NCBI RefSeq assembly: GCF_029872055.1
Contig: NZ_JARXNQ010000004.1
Location: 101,461-165,460 of the forward strand
Length of the DNA stretch: 64,000 nt
Direction of reading: 5' to 3'
Origin: Sulfurimonas sp. C5
GTDB lineage: Bacteria > Campylobacterota > Campylobacteria > Campylobacterales > Sulfurimonadaceae
Program-made: the position numbers and the translations under genes
Part shown: positions 1 through 8,762 of the stretch, piece by piece
Position numbering within the stretch: position 1 is the first letter of the stretch
Layout: each line of letters starts with the position of its first letter
Notes under the pieces: generated by a model
What the model was told of the DNA's origin: nothing
Database searches by the model: none
The model's input: only the letters and a program-made list of their open reading frames with translations

Positions 1-682
1 TTTGATTCTCTTTGACAAGTAAACCGTAGAACAAATCCATTGCTTCATACTCTTTCTTCTTTACTTGAGTGTAAAGTTCAGGTTCATTTTTCCCTGCACA
101 TATGAATGACAAAGGACACTCATTACAATTTGGATTTTTCGGCACACAAATCATAGAACCGAGATCCATCAATGCCAAATTGTGTTCTCTTGGAGCTTGT
201 TCATTTAAAAGTATTTCTGCTTTTTCCCAGATCTGTTTTTCTTGTGGCTCTAGTAGTGCAAATACTCTCTTGATCACTCTGGCGATGTTGGTATCTACTA
301 CAGGAACATTTTGTTTATGACCGAAACTGCAAATTGCACTTGCAGTATAACGACCTATGCCCGGTAATTTTACCAACTCTTTTAGTTCACTCGGCAATTG
401 TTCAGAGACCAGTTTGGCAGTAGCATGAAGATTACGTGCACGAGAATAATATCCAAGCCCGCTCCAACTTGCCAACACCTCATCTAAAGGTGCTTCAGCC
501 AAACTTTTCAGAGTTGGAAATTTTGCTAAAAATTGTGGATAATACTCCTCTTGAACACGATTTACCTGAGTTTGTTGCAGCATAATCTCACTCAGATAGA
601 TATGATAAATATCGGATGTATTACGCCACGGCAGAGAATGTCTGCCGTACTCTTCATACCACTCTAATAACTTTTTTTGCAA
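1..682 (-). CDS. mutY: A/G-specific adenine glycosylase MutY (3' end outside window)
   Basis: Base-excision repair glycosylase that removes A mispaired with 8-oxoG. The visible 227 residues show the family's MLQQTQ motif, a helix-hairpin-helix LPGIGRYTA, the catalytic-Asp segment VVDTNIARV, and a [4Fe-4S] cluster with Cys179-x6-Cys186-x2-Cys189-x5-Cys195. The C-terminal 8-oxoG recognition (NUDIX-like) domain lies beyond base 1. I chose a TTG start at 682 because AAAGGA sits 9 nt upstream and the frame closes at 698; no ATG is available. It follows the PglG-like gene by 15 nt, so the two may be co-transcribed. Confidence 0.93.
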   Translation of the reverse strand, partial: MQKKLLEWYEEYGRHSLPWRNTSDIYHIYLSEIMLQQTQVNRVQEEYYPQFLAKFPTLKSLAEAPLDEVLASWSGLGYYSRARNLHATAKLVSEQLPSELKELVKLPGIGRYTASAICSFGHKQNVPVVDTNIARVIKRVFALLEPQEKQIWEKAEILLNEQAPREHNLALMDLGSMICVPKNPNCNECPLSFICAGKNEPELYTQVKKKEYEAMDLFYGLLVKENQ

Positions 683-697
683 GCTTGATAATCCTTT

Positions 698-1558
698 TTA
701 GCTTTTACGATATGAAAGTTTATTGAAAATAGCTGTTCCTATAATTAAAAGGGTAACTCCAACTACCAAATAAAATGCATTGATAAGTTTACTATAGTCA
801 TCTAACACAATTTTAAAGACTGCCATTAACGATTCAATTGAGAGTGCGATGATAATAGAAGTCAAGAATTTAGTAAGTGTTTTATTTTGTAGTTCTGTCC
901 CATAGTTAAATGTCTTAAAGAGTACATCATTTTCTATTATCGTTTTAGCCAGATCGTACATTGCAAGTCCGATTGTAATTGAGATAATAGAAGTAAAAAT
1001 ATCATGCATTATATTTTCGCCTACCAGGCTGCCAAATAACATAGCTATAAATATATACGCACCGTATAAAATTAAAAAGACGGAAACTACACCTAAAAGG
1101 ATCCCTCCCCCAGCCATAATAACCGTATTGACTTTTTCAAATCCACTGTTATGTTCTATAAGGCGTAACTCTCCCAACAGTTTTAAGATATCAAAATCTA
1201 TAACTAAGTATCCGCCGTTAATCTGTTTTACGGCTGTAAGTGTGGGTTGTCCTGTTATATAATGTAAATAAGGGTTACTGATATGTATACTTTCATCTTT
1301 GAAACTCACCCATTTAAAATAAAACGATTTATCTGTCCCTTCCCTTTCTTCTATAAGCTCTTTTCTAGCTATACTAGGAGTTAACTGGATGAAATTTTCA
1401 TCTACAAAGTAAATAATCTCAACAGCTTTTTCCGCTTCAAAAAAATTACGAAGTTCTTGTACATTTGTAGAACGAGGTTCAAAGTTTTGAATGATTCCGC
1501 GCATATAAAACTGAACACTGTTTTTATGTTCATTATAGATATTTACTATACGTTTCAT
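698..1558 (-). CDS. PglG-like membrane protein with extracytoplasmic sensor-like N-terminus
   Basis: A 286-residue protein. About 140 N-terminal residues resemble a PDC/Cache-type sensor (FVDENFIQLTPSI, then a segment ending GGYLVIDFD). Four hydrophobic segments follow from about residue 145, including the conserved stretch SIIIALSIESLMAVFK. It is a paralogue of the gene at 37367-38272, with the same layout and the same SIIIALSIEALM segment. That second gene lies in the conserved cheY/hisH neighbourhood where Campylobacter has pglG, a member of the N-glycosylation locus whose function is unknown. The start is ATG with a strong GAGGAGG upstream. No output domain is visible, so signalling would need a partner. 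Confidence 0.7.
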   Translation of the reverse strand: MKRIVNIYNEHKNSVQFYMRGIIQNFEPRSTNVQELRNFFEAEKAVEIIYFVDENFIQLTPSIARKELIEEREGTDKSFYFKWVSFKDESIHISNPYLHYITGQPTLTAVKQINGGYLVIDFDILKLLGELRLIEHNSGFEKVNTVIMAGGGILLGVVSVFLILYGAYIFIAMLFGSLVGENIMHDIFTSIISITIGLAMYDLAKTIIENDVLFKTFNYGTELQNKTLTKFLTSIIIALSIESLMAVFKIVLDDYSKLINAFYLVVGVTLLIIGTAIFNKLSYRKS

Positions 1559-1785
1559 GAAAACCTCCTCATAATTATCAGAGTTCTATTTATCATTATT
1601 ACACTCATAGGATTAAGTTAAAAAGGGTTAAAATAGTTACGATCTGTTTTTAAGACTTCTTAGATTAACAAATGTTATTATTTTAAAAAGCTATATATAA
1701 ACAATTAGACTTACATGATAGTTCATTCAAAAGTCTAAATATGCCAGATGGGAGTATTTCTGCAATTTACACAACCTATTATAGT

Positions 1786-1956
1786 TTAGTAAATCACTGA
1801 AACTTGATTTCTACCATTCTCTTTTGCATAGTAAAGTGCTTGATCTGCTCGTTTAAAAAATTCTTTAAAGGTGTCATTTTTCTCTAATTGACTGATCCCA
1901 ATTGAGATTGTTATATAGTGTTCAAGATTATATTGCAGGTTTAGTAAGTGGAATAG
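1786..1956 (-). pseudogene. Remnant of a GGDEF (diguanylate cyclase) gene
   Basis: In a 480-base gap without intact genes (1559-2039), the minus strand has an open frame of 57 codons. It ends in a textbook GGDEF-domain C-terminus: ITISIGIS, then FFKRADQALYYAKENGRNQV, then a stop at 1786. The frame is blocked by TAA at 1957, and neither the GGDEF loop nor a start codon is present. It is therefore a decayed gene end. The rest of the gap is AT-rich, with nothing else I can support. Confidence 0.75.
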
Positions 1957-2039
1957 TTATTTATTAAGAGTATAAATACTATAAACATTACAAGAGAAAA
2001 CAAAAACATTGTAAAATATTTAGGAAAATATAAAGTAAG

Positions 2040-2114
2040 TGGTGGTCACGATTGGACTTGAACCAACGACCACTTCCATGTCAAGGAAGCACTCTACCAC
2101 TGAGTTACGCGACC
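2040..2114 (-). tRNA. tRNA-Val (anticodon GAC)
   Basis: A 75-nt cloverleaf on the minus strand. The acceptor stem is GGTCGCG with CGTGACC. The anticodon arm is CTTCC-TTGACAT-GGAAG, giving GAC (Val), and the T arm contains GGTTCAAGTCC. The 3' CCA is encoded. Confidence 0.95.
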
Positions 2115-2254
2115 ATTTATAATAAGGGATCAGAATTTTATCCAAAAATGCTTAAACTAATTTGGATTTTTAAAAAAAATTTTAAGCCAGCAAAAATTTT
2201 TTAAAATATTGGAATATTCTTCACATTTTACTTTTAATTTAGGTATTCACATAG

Positions 2255-2260
2255 TATAAT
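2255..2260 (+). promoter_or_regulatory. Putative -10 box for pckA
   Basis: A perfect TATAAT lies 64 bases before the pckA start, in an AT-rich stretch without a clear -35 box, as is usual for sigma-70 promoters of this phylum. The transcript would start near 2267 with a leader of about 58 nt. Confidence 0.55.
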
Positions 2261-2324
2261 TTCACTCTTTAGATGATACTGAGATACAGGTATCAATTTT
2301 TGAAAAATACCCCGAAGGTAAGAA

Positions 2325-3905
2325 ATGACTATTAACGAACTAGAAGATTTAGGACTAAAGAATATTGGTCAAGTCTTTCACAATTTGAGCTACGATGAGC
2401 TTCATAAGCACGAACTGGCCAATGGTGAAGTAATTAAGACCACGCAAGGTGCCACTACGGTAGATACTGGAATTTTTACAGGTCGTAGTCCACTAGACAA
2501 ATACTTTGTTGAGCGTGATCCCTCAAATAAATATATCGCATGGGGCGATGTGAATAAACCCGTATCTGCTGAAATTTTTGACGAACTTTTTGAAGTTGCC
2601 TGTGAACAACTTTCAAACAAAGACTTATATATCACAGACGTTTTTTGTGGTTCATCTCCAGCTTCTAAGCGTTCTGTTCGCTTTGTATCTGAAATAGCTT
2701 GGCAATCTCACTTTGTAAAAAATATGTTTATCCGCCCTACTTCTTCTGAACTAGAAGTATTTAAATCAGACTTTACTGTACTTAATGCTTGTAAAACAAT
2801 CAACGACAAATGGAAAGAACATGGTCTAAACTCTGAAGTTTTCGTAATGTTCGATGTTGAAAGAAACATAGCTATTATTGGTGGAACATACTACGGTGGA
2901 GAGATGAAAAAAGGTATCTTCTCTATGATGAACTACTGGTTACCACTTGAAGGTAAACTTTCTATGCACTGTTCTGCAAACGTAGGCAAAGATGGTGATA
3001 CTGCACTATTCTTTGGTCTTTCAGGGACAGGAAAAACTACACTTTCAACAGATCCAAACCGCGCTTTAATCGGTGATGATGAGCATGGTTGGGATGATCA
3101 CGGGGTATTTAACTTTGAAGGTGGATGTTATGCAAAGGTTATCAACCTTGATCCAAAAAGTGAACCTGAAATCTACGGAGCAATTAAACAAGATGCTCTT
3201 TTAGAAAACGTTGTTACAGATGACGACGGTGAAGTAGACTACGACGATGGTTCAAAAACTGAGAACACTCGTGTTTCTTATCCTATTGAACACATTGCAA
3301 ATCACAAAGCTGATCTTATGGCAGGTCACCCGAAAAACATCATCTTCTTAACAGCAGATGCATTCGGTGTACTTCCTCCAGTATCTAAGCTAAGCCGTGA
3401 GCAAGCAATGTACTACTTCCTAAGTGGTTATACTGCAAAAGTAGCAGGAACTGAGCGCGGTATCACAGAACCTGTCGCAACTTTCTCAGCATGTTTTGGA
3501 GAAGCTTTCTTACCACTTCATCCAACAGTATATGCAAAACTTCTAGGTGAAAAAATTGACAAGCACGGTGTAAATGTTTACCTTGTGAACACTGGATGGA
3601 CTGGTGGAAAATACGGTACAGGTAAAAGAATGAGCATCAAAGATACTCGTGAATGTATCAACTCAATTTTAGACGGTTCTATCAATAACTGTGAATTTGA
3701 AACTACTGACATCTTTAGATTAAACATTCCAAAAACTTTAGGTGAAATCAATCCTAATGTACTTAATCCTAAAAATGCTTGGAAAGATAAAGAAGAGTTT
3801 GAAAAAACAAGAAACGAACTTGCAAATATGTTCGTAAATAACTTCCAAAAATACCAAACTGCTGACAGTGAGTTTGACTACTCTACAGCTGGTCCGAAAA
3901 TATAA
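2325..3905 (+). CDS. pckA: Phosphoenolpyruvate carboxykinase (ATP)
   Basis: Converts oxaloacetate and ATP to PEP, CO2 and ADP, the entry to gluconeogenesis. At 526 residues it has normal family length. Motifs seen are the substrate-binding [10 protein letters not shown] near the N-terminus, the P-loop GLSGTGKTT (about residue 230), the metal-binding segment [11 protein letters not shown], and the C-terminal [14 protein letters not shown]. It is monocistronic, flanked upstream by tRNA-Val and downstream by the convergent dedA. In an organism that also encodes PutA it could feed carbon from amino acids into sugars. The ribosome-binding site is weak (GAAGGTAAG). Confidence 0.97.
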   Translation: MTINELEDLGLKNIGQVFHNLSYDELHKHELANGEVIKTTQGATTVDTGIFTGRSPLDKYFVERDPSNKYIAWGDVNKPVSAEIFDELFEVACEQLSNKDLYITDVFCGSSPASKRSVRFVSEIAWQSHFVKNMFIRPTSSELEVFKSDFTVLNACKTINDKWKEHGLNSEVFVMFDVERNIAIIGGTYYGGEMKKGIFSMMNYWLPLEGKLSMHCSANVGKDGDTALFFGLSGTGKTTLSTDPNRALIGDDEHGWDDHGVFNFEGGCYAKVINLDPKSEPEIYGAIKQDALLENVVTDDDGEVDYDDGSKTENTRVSYPIEHIANHKADLMAGHPKNIIFLTADAFGVLPPVSKLSREQAMYYFLSGYTAKVAGTERGITEPVATFSACFGEAFLPLHPTVYAKLLGEKIDKHGVNVYLVNTGWTGGKYGTGKRMSIKDTRECINSILDGSINNCEFETTDIFRLNIPKTLGEINPNVLNPKNAWKDKEEFEKTRNELANMFVNNFQKYQTADSEFDYSTAGPKI

Positions 3906-3915
3906 TAATCTTCTA

Positions 3916-3943
3916 ACAAAGGTTACTTTTTAGTAGCCTTTGT
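3916..3943. terminator. Hairpin between convergent pckA and dedA
   Basis: A 12-bp stem (ACAAAGGTTACT pairing with AGTAGCCTTTGT, one G-U) closes a TTTT loop. It overlaps the last codons of dedA and lies 11 bases past the pckA stop. No clear U-tract follows on either strand, so termination efficiency is uncertain. Confidence 0.5.
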
Positions 3944-4480
3944 CAAATACAACCAAATCAATCCCCCAATCGTAAAAACAATTACAGGTGCAAGCCATTT
4001 ATTATCAGAGATGTAAAGAGCAAAAGCTTTTAGCGGTGCTCCGAAAAAGTAACTAGCAAGACCAAATACAAGTGCCCACATAGCTGCTGCAAAAAAATTC
4101 AGAACTGCAAACTTTTTGAAATCATACTTTGTCAATGCGATTGCGATCGGGATAATAGTTTTAAGCCCGTAAATATATTTTTGAATAAAGATAACCCAGT
4201 CACCGTGTTTTTTCATCATCATGTGAGAGAGTGCCAGTTTACGTCTGTGTTTTCTCAAACTCTCCATCATCATATGTTTTTGATTTCTTGTCAACCAAAA
4301 AAGGAGTACGTCACCAAGCATATTTCCCATAAAAGCTACTGCCATTGATGTTGCAAGATCCATTTTTCCCATGTAACTAAGAACCCCTGCAGCAATAATT
4401 CCGACAAAACCACCACCCAAAGAGTATAAGAAAAGTGCTATGTATCCGTATGTAGCTAAAGAACTGAATGTTTCTTCCAT
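3923..4480 (-). CDS. DedA-family membrane protein
   Basis: A 185-residue inner-membrane protein of the DedA/VTT superfamily, whose members are linked to undecaprenyl-phosphate or lipid recycling. Seen: a Gly-rich first membrane stretch (GGGFVGIIAAG), a middle segment containing GDVLLFWLTR, the YIYGLKTIIPIAIAL re-entrant-like segment, and two further hydrophobic segments. AAGGA precedes the ATG. It lies 15 bases downstream of uvrB on the same strand and is probably co-transcribed with it. The specific substrate cannot be told from sequence. Confidence 0.85.
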   Translation of the reverse strand: MEETFSSLATYGYIALFLYSLGGGFVGIIAAGVLSYMGKMDLATSMAVAFMGNMLGDVLLFWLTRNQKHMMMESLRKHRRKLALSHMMMKKHGDWVIFIQKYIYGLKTIIPIAIALTKYDFKKFAVLNFFAAAMWALVFGLASYFFGAPLKAFALYISDNKWLAPVIVFTIGGLIWLYLTKATKK

Positions 4481-4495
4481 TAAAATTTTTTCCTT

Positions 4496-6478
4496 TTATA
4501 GTTGTTTTATTTTTGCGATCTCATCACGTAAGCGAGCTGCTTCTTCGAAGTTGAGTTCTTTTGCCGCCTGCTTCATCTTAAGCGACAACTCTTTAATAAG
4601 AGCTTTTTTCTCGCTTGCCGGCATTTTATCGAGCTTTTTATGTTTTTGGTATAAGCCCCCTGCATCTTCTAGTTTGAGATTCTCATCTAAAGCTCTTTTT
4701 GTCGTTTTTGGAGTGATTCCGTGTTCTTTATTGAACTTCTCTTGCAGTTCGCGTCTGTACGTAGTCGTATCCATAGCTCTTTGCATCGAACCGGTAATTT
4801 TGTTTGCATAAAGAATAACTCTTCCGTTTTCATTTCTTGCCGCACGACCAATAGTTTGAATAAGTGCCGTTTCGCTTCTTAAAAAACCTTCTTTATCTGC
4901 GTCTAAAATAGCGACCAGACTTACTTCAGGAAGATCCAGCCCCTCACGAAGCAGGTTGATCCCGATAAGGACATCAAACTCTCCTAGACGTAAGGAACGG
5001 ATAATCTGATTTCTCTCAATAGTATCGATATCAGAGTGCATATACTGCACTTTAATCCCTAAGTCCGCAAGATATTTTGTAAGAGCCTCTGCCATTTTTT
5101 TAGTAAGAACGGTAATAAGTACACGCTCATCTTTTGCGATTATTTTTTTGATCTCATCGTGAATATCTTCAACCTGATTGTCAGATGGTTTTACCTCAAC
5201 GATAGGATCTAAAAGTCCCGTCGGACGGATAATTTGCTCAGCTTTAACAGCAGAAAGTTCTAACTCATACTCATTCGGTGTTGCAGAAACAAAAAGGTAA
5301 TGAGGTGCTTTATTTATATATTCATCCAGTTTTAAAGGACGGTTATCAAGTGCTGAAGGAAGACGAAAACCATATTCAACTAAAACTTCTTTTCTAGCAC
5401 GATCCCCTGCATACATCCCTCTGTACTGTGGTAGAGAGACATGGGATTCATCCACGATTACAAGATATTCTTTATGATTAGCTTCAAAATAATCAAGCAG
5501 TGTAAACGGTGCTTCGCCCGGCTTTTTATTTGTAAGCAGTCTTGAATAGTTCTCAATTCCTTTACACATCCCCGTAGTTTCAAGCATCTCTAAATCAAAC
5601 TCAACTCTTTGTTTTAAACGTTGATACTCAACCAGCTTATTCTCTTTTTGAAAGTAATCTAACCTTTCATCCAGCTCCTCTTCAATTCTCTTGATCGCTA
5701 CTGCCATCTTATCTTGGGAAACGCTGAACTGACTCGTTGCATAGATAGTAAAACTTTTATGCTCTTCAAGTTTTTTATTGTCAATTACGTCTATTATATA
5801 GATAGCTTCTATTTCGTCTCCAAAAAACTCTATGCGGATCGCTTCTTGTTCAAAATACGGCGGATATACATCAATTGATTCACCGTTTACACGAATATGT
5901 CCGCTGTCAAAATAGGAATCATTTCTCGTATATCCCATTTCAACTAAACGAAGCAGTAGTTGTTTTTGATTGATCTCATCCCCCACTTCAATAGCCTGAA
6001 CCATAGTCATATATTCTTCCGGGTCTCCCAAACCGTAGTTTGCCGAAACAGAGGCAATGACTATTACATCGTCATAAGAGAGAAGATTTGCCGTAGAGCT
6101 TAAACGCAGACGCTCCAGCTCATCATTGATCGCACTATCTTTTTCAATAAAAAGGTCCTGACGAGGAATGTAGGCTTCAGGTTGATAGTAATCGTAATAA
6201 GAAACAAAATATTCCACATGGTTATTTGGAAAAAATTGACGAAATTCAGAATATAACTGTGCAGCAAGCGTTTTATTATGGGTCATAATAATAGTAGGCA
6301 TTTTTACTTTTTCGATGATGCGGGCCATCGTATGTGTTTTTCCGCTTCCCGTTACACCTTCTAGTGTCTGATAGCGATTCCCTTTTATAATGGAATCTGA
6401 TAATTTTTCGATCGCCTGCGGCTGATCACCTGCGGGCTGATACTCTGATGCTACTTTAAATTCTGCTTCTTTTTTCAT
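4496..6478 (-). CDS. uvrB: UvrABC excision nuclease subunit B
   Basis: Damage-verification helicase of nucleotide excision repair. Seen: the N-terminal [11 protein letters not shown], Walker [11 protein letters not shown], the [11 protein letters not shown] motif, beta-hairpin region [12 protein letters not shown], helicase motif VI region QTIGRAARN, and a C-terminal UVR motif ([13 protein letters not shown]) that contacts UvrC. An ATG at 6523 would add 15 residues, but they are atypical for the family and would translate a TATAAT box. I chose the ATG at 6478, giving 660 residues, which fits the family. No Shine-Dalgarno precedes either start (see the -10 entry). Confidence 0.95.
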   Translation of the reverse strand: MKKEAEFKVASEYQPAGDQPQAIEKLSDSIIKGNRYQTLEGVTGSGKTHTMARIIEKVKMPTIIMTHNKTLAAQLYSEFRQFFPNNHVEYFVSYYDYYQPEAYIPRQDLFIEKDSAINDELERLRLSSTANLLSYDDVIVIASVSANYGLGDPEEYMTMVQAIEVGDEINQKQLLLRLVEMGYTRNDSYFDSGHIRVNGESIDVYPPYFEQEAIRIEFFGDEIEAIYIIDVIDNKKLEEHKSFTIYATSQFSVSQDKMAVAIKRIEEELDERLDYFQKENKLVEYQRLKQRVEFDLEMLETTGMCKGIENYSRLLTNKKPGEAPFTLLDYFEANHKEYLVIVDESHVSLPQYRGMYAGDRARKEVLVEYGFRLPSALDNRPLKLDEYINKAPHYLFVSATPNEYELELSAVKAEQIIRPTGLLDPIVEVKPSDNQVEDIHDEIKKIIAKDERVLITVLTKKMAEALTKYLADLGIKVQYMHSDIDTIERNQIIRSLRLGEFDVLIGINLLREGLDLPEVSLVAILDADKEGFLRSETALIQTIGRAARNENGRVILYANKITGSMQRAMDTTTYRRELQEKFNKEHGITPKTTKRALDENLKLEDAGGLYQKHKKLDKMPASEKKALIKELSLKMKQAAKELNFEEAARLRDEIAKIKQL

Positions 6479-6485
6479 AGGTGAA

Positions 6486-6491
6486 ATTATA
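6486..6491 (-). promoter_or_regulatory. -10 box 7 nt before uvrB ATG (leaderless)
   Basis: A perfect TATAAT on the minus strand ends 7 nt before the chosen uvrB start. The normal 6-7 nt spacing puts the transcription start at or next to the A of ATG, and there is no ribosome-binding site. A leaderless mRNA is inferred. Confidence 0.5.
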
Positions 6492-6567
6492 ACTAAATGG
6501 GGATAATGAACTTGTTCATTCATAGAAAAATAGATATTTTAAGAGTATTTATATATAATAGACATCA

Positions 6568-6573
6568 TATAAT
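6568..6573 (+). promoter_or_regulatory. Putative -10 box for the double solute-binding protein gene
   Basis: TATAAT lies 17 nt before the ATG at 6591, with TAGGTGAA between them as a possible ribosome-binding site. The untranslated leader would be about 11 nt. Confidence 0.45.
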
Positions 6574-6590
6574 TTTGTAGGTGAATTTAC

Positions 6591-8747
6591 ATGAAAGCTA
6601 TTGCTACCATTATTGTAATACTTCTAACTGCTTTGTTTATAATATTGAGTTCATCTATTTTTAACAATGAAGAAACGCTTCTTCCCACCGTACAAGAAAC
6701 CCTTACAGATAATACTATACATTTAAAACTTGGGCATAATACCCCTGTGGACAGTGCTTTGCATGAAGCTTCAGTAAAATTTGCAAATGAAGTTAAGAGA
6801 AAAACAAAAGGTGAAGTAATCATCGATATTTTTCCTGCACAACAACTGGGTAATGACCATCAAATGGTTGAGATGGCAAGAAACGGTGATATTGACATCA
6901 TTCTAACACCAACTGCAAAAATGAGTGTAGCAGTACCATCTGTCCAATATGCCGATCTCCCGTTTTATTTCCCTTCACGTGAAGATGTTTATGCAATGCT
7001 TGACGGTGAACCTGGAGAGATGATTCTTCATAACCTTAAATCGATCGGTCTTATCGGTGTGACATTTTGGGAAAATGGGTTTAAACATTTCACTGCAAAT
7101 GAGCCTTTGCTCTCTCCAAAAGATTTTCAAGACAAAAAATTCCGCGTTATGAAAAGCCGTATAATTATGGAACAGTTCAGAGCATTCGGAGCAGAACCTG
7201 TTGCGATCGATTTTTATTCTACAAAACAAGCGCTTCACGACAAGGTTGTAGATGGTCAGGAGAACCCTTTAGTTGCCATTGTAAGTATGGGCTTTTATAA
7301 AGAACAATCTGATCTTACTCTAAGTGAGCATGCTTACTTGGGATATGTATTATCTTTTAGTGAAAAAACATTTTCTAAGTTACCCCAGAACATACAAATG
7401 ACCCTTATAGAAACAGCTAAAGAGATCACTCCTTGGGAAAGAGACGAGACACATAAACGTGAAGAAAAACTCTTGGAAACGATTAAACATTCCGGTGTGC
7501 AAATACATACTATCAGTGAAAAAGATCGTCAAGAATTTGCAAAAAGAACTGCCTATATTCCTCAAAAATATGAAGCGGTAATCGGTTCTAATATTATTTC
7601 AAAAACCAAGGAACTCCTCTATAACAAATATGGTGCAAACTTTAAAAATGACGATCATATTTTAATCGGTATAGATACAGACATCTCTTCCGACACAAAA
7701 GTTGCCGGCTTAGCTATAAAAAGAGGTGCAGAGATTGCGGTTTCTGAGATAAATGCCAAAGGCGGTGTTCTTGGAAAACCTTTGGAAATCATTGTAAAAG
7801 ATCACAGAGCTCTTGCAAGCAAAGGGATTCAAAATATTGAAGAGTTTTCACACAATAAACATCTTGTAGCGATTATCGGTGGTGTGCACGGTGCTGTTAT
7901 CTCAGCAGAGCTTGACACAATTGAGCAACTCAAAATACCTTTTTTCATTCCTTGGGCTGCAACAGCTGGACTTGTAAACAACGGCTATAAAGATAACTAT
8001 ATTTTTCGTGTATCTGCAAATGATAATATAGCTGCAAATTTTATTGCCGGTTATACTCTAAAAAAATATAAAAAACCTGCAATAATTGTTGAAAACTCTG
8101 TCTGGGGTAGAAATAATTTAAAACTTATGACACAATATTGTCAAGAGCACAATATCAAAAATATTACAGAAATTGTATTTAACCGCGGACAAAATAACTT
8201 TAAAAAAGAGATCTCTCAGATCCTAGATTCACAAGCCGACGCTTTAATAATGGTAGCGAATCCTTTTGAAGCCTCAAAAATTCTTCAAGAACTAAAAGCG
8301 CGTAAAAAAAGTTTGCCTGTTATTTCCCATTGGGGTATTACAAGCGGAAACTTTTTCAAAGAGAATGAAAATCTTTTAAAAGGGTTAAACTTAAATGTTT
8401 TTCAAACATTCTCTTTCAATAACCAGTTAAACACAAAAGCCAAACATCTTCTTGATAGCTACAAAAACAAATATCTGCTGAGTAAAAAATCTCCCGTTCA
8501 GGCATCTGTCGGCATTGCTCAAGCTTATGACATAGTATATTTATTAAAATTAGCAATCGAAAAAGCAGGTACTACAGACAAAACAAAGGTGAAACAAGCA
8601 CTTGAAAACTTACCAAAATATGAAGGTGCAGTGAAAACATATGCACCTGCCTTTACCGAAGCAAATCATGATGCTTTAGACGGTAGGGATTATTACATGG
8701 CAAAATACAATTCAAATGGTATTTTAGTACCGGTAAAAAACAAGTAA
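6591..8747 (+). CDS. Fused double solute-binding protein: TRAP DctP-like plus type-1 ABC binding domain
   Basis: A 718-residue exported protein with two unrelated periplasmic binding modules. Residues 1-22 form a signal sequence or membrane anchor. Residues about 45-345 match the TRAP receptor (DctP) family: LKLGHNTPVDSALHEAS, IFPAQQLGND, the FWENGFKHFT segment, and the R-containing KFRVMKSRI clamp. Residues about 355-715 match branched-chain amino-acid type receptors (Peripla_BP_6): GAEIAVSEINAKGGVLGKPL and AIIGGVHGAVISAE. No TRAP or ABC permease gene is nearby. The next gene, 15 bases on, is a membrane GGDEF-EAL protein, so I infer a ligand sensor feeding c-di-GMP signalling rather than a transporter. 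Ligands are unknown. Confidence 0.85.
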   Translation: MKAIATIIVILLTALFIILSSSIFNNEETLLPTVQETLTDNTIHLKLGHNTPVDSALHEASVKFANEVKRKTKGEVIIDIFPAQQLGNDHQMVEMARNGDIDIILTPTAKMSVAVPSVQYADLPFYFPSREDVYAMLDGEPGEMILHNLKSIGLIGVTFWENGFKHFTANEPLLSPKDFQDKKFRVMKSRIIMEQFRAFGAEPVAIDFYSTKQALHDKVVDGQENPLVAIVSMGFYKEQSDLTLSEHAYLGYVLSFSEKTFSKLPQNIQMTLIETAKEITPWERDETHKREEKLLETIKHSGVQIHTISEKDRQEFAKRTAYIPQKYEAVIGSNIISKTKELLYNKYGANFKNDDHILIGIDTDISSDTKVAGLAIKRGAEIAVSEINAKGGVLGKPLEIIVKDHRALASKGIQNIEEFSHNKHLVAIIGGVHGAVISAELDTIEQLKIPFFIPWAATAGLVNNGYKDNYIFRVSANDNIAANFIAGYTLKKYKKPAIIVENSVWGRNNLKLMTQYCQEHNIKNITEIVFNRGQNNFKKEISQILDSQADALIMVANPFEASKILQELKARKKSLPVISHWGITSGNFFKENENLLKGLNLNVFQTFSFNNQLNTKAKHLLDSYKNKYLLSKKSPVQASVGIAQAYDIVYLLKLAIEKAGTTDKTKVKQALENLPKYEGAVKTYAPAFTEANHDALDGRDYYMAKYNSNGILVPVKNK

Positions 8748-8762
8748 AAAGAGTTTATTAAT

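Noticed and set aside
4440..4811. A 123-codon plus-strand frame across the dedA/uvrB junction.
   Set aside because: Antisense to two well-supported genes, no ribosome-binding site, Ser/Phe-rich shadow composition.
6479..6523. An upstream ATG giving a 675-residue UvrB.
   Set aside because: The extra 15 residues are atypical for the family and would cover a perfect TATAAT box; no ribosome-binding site precedes it.
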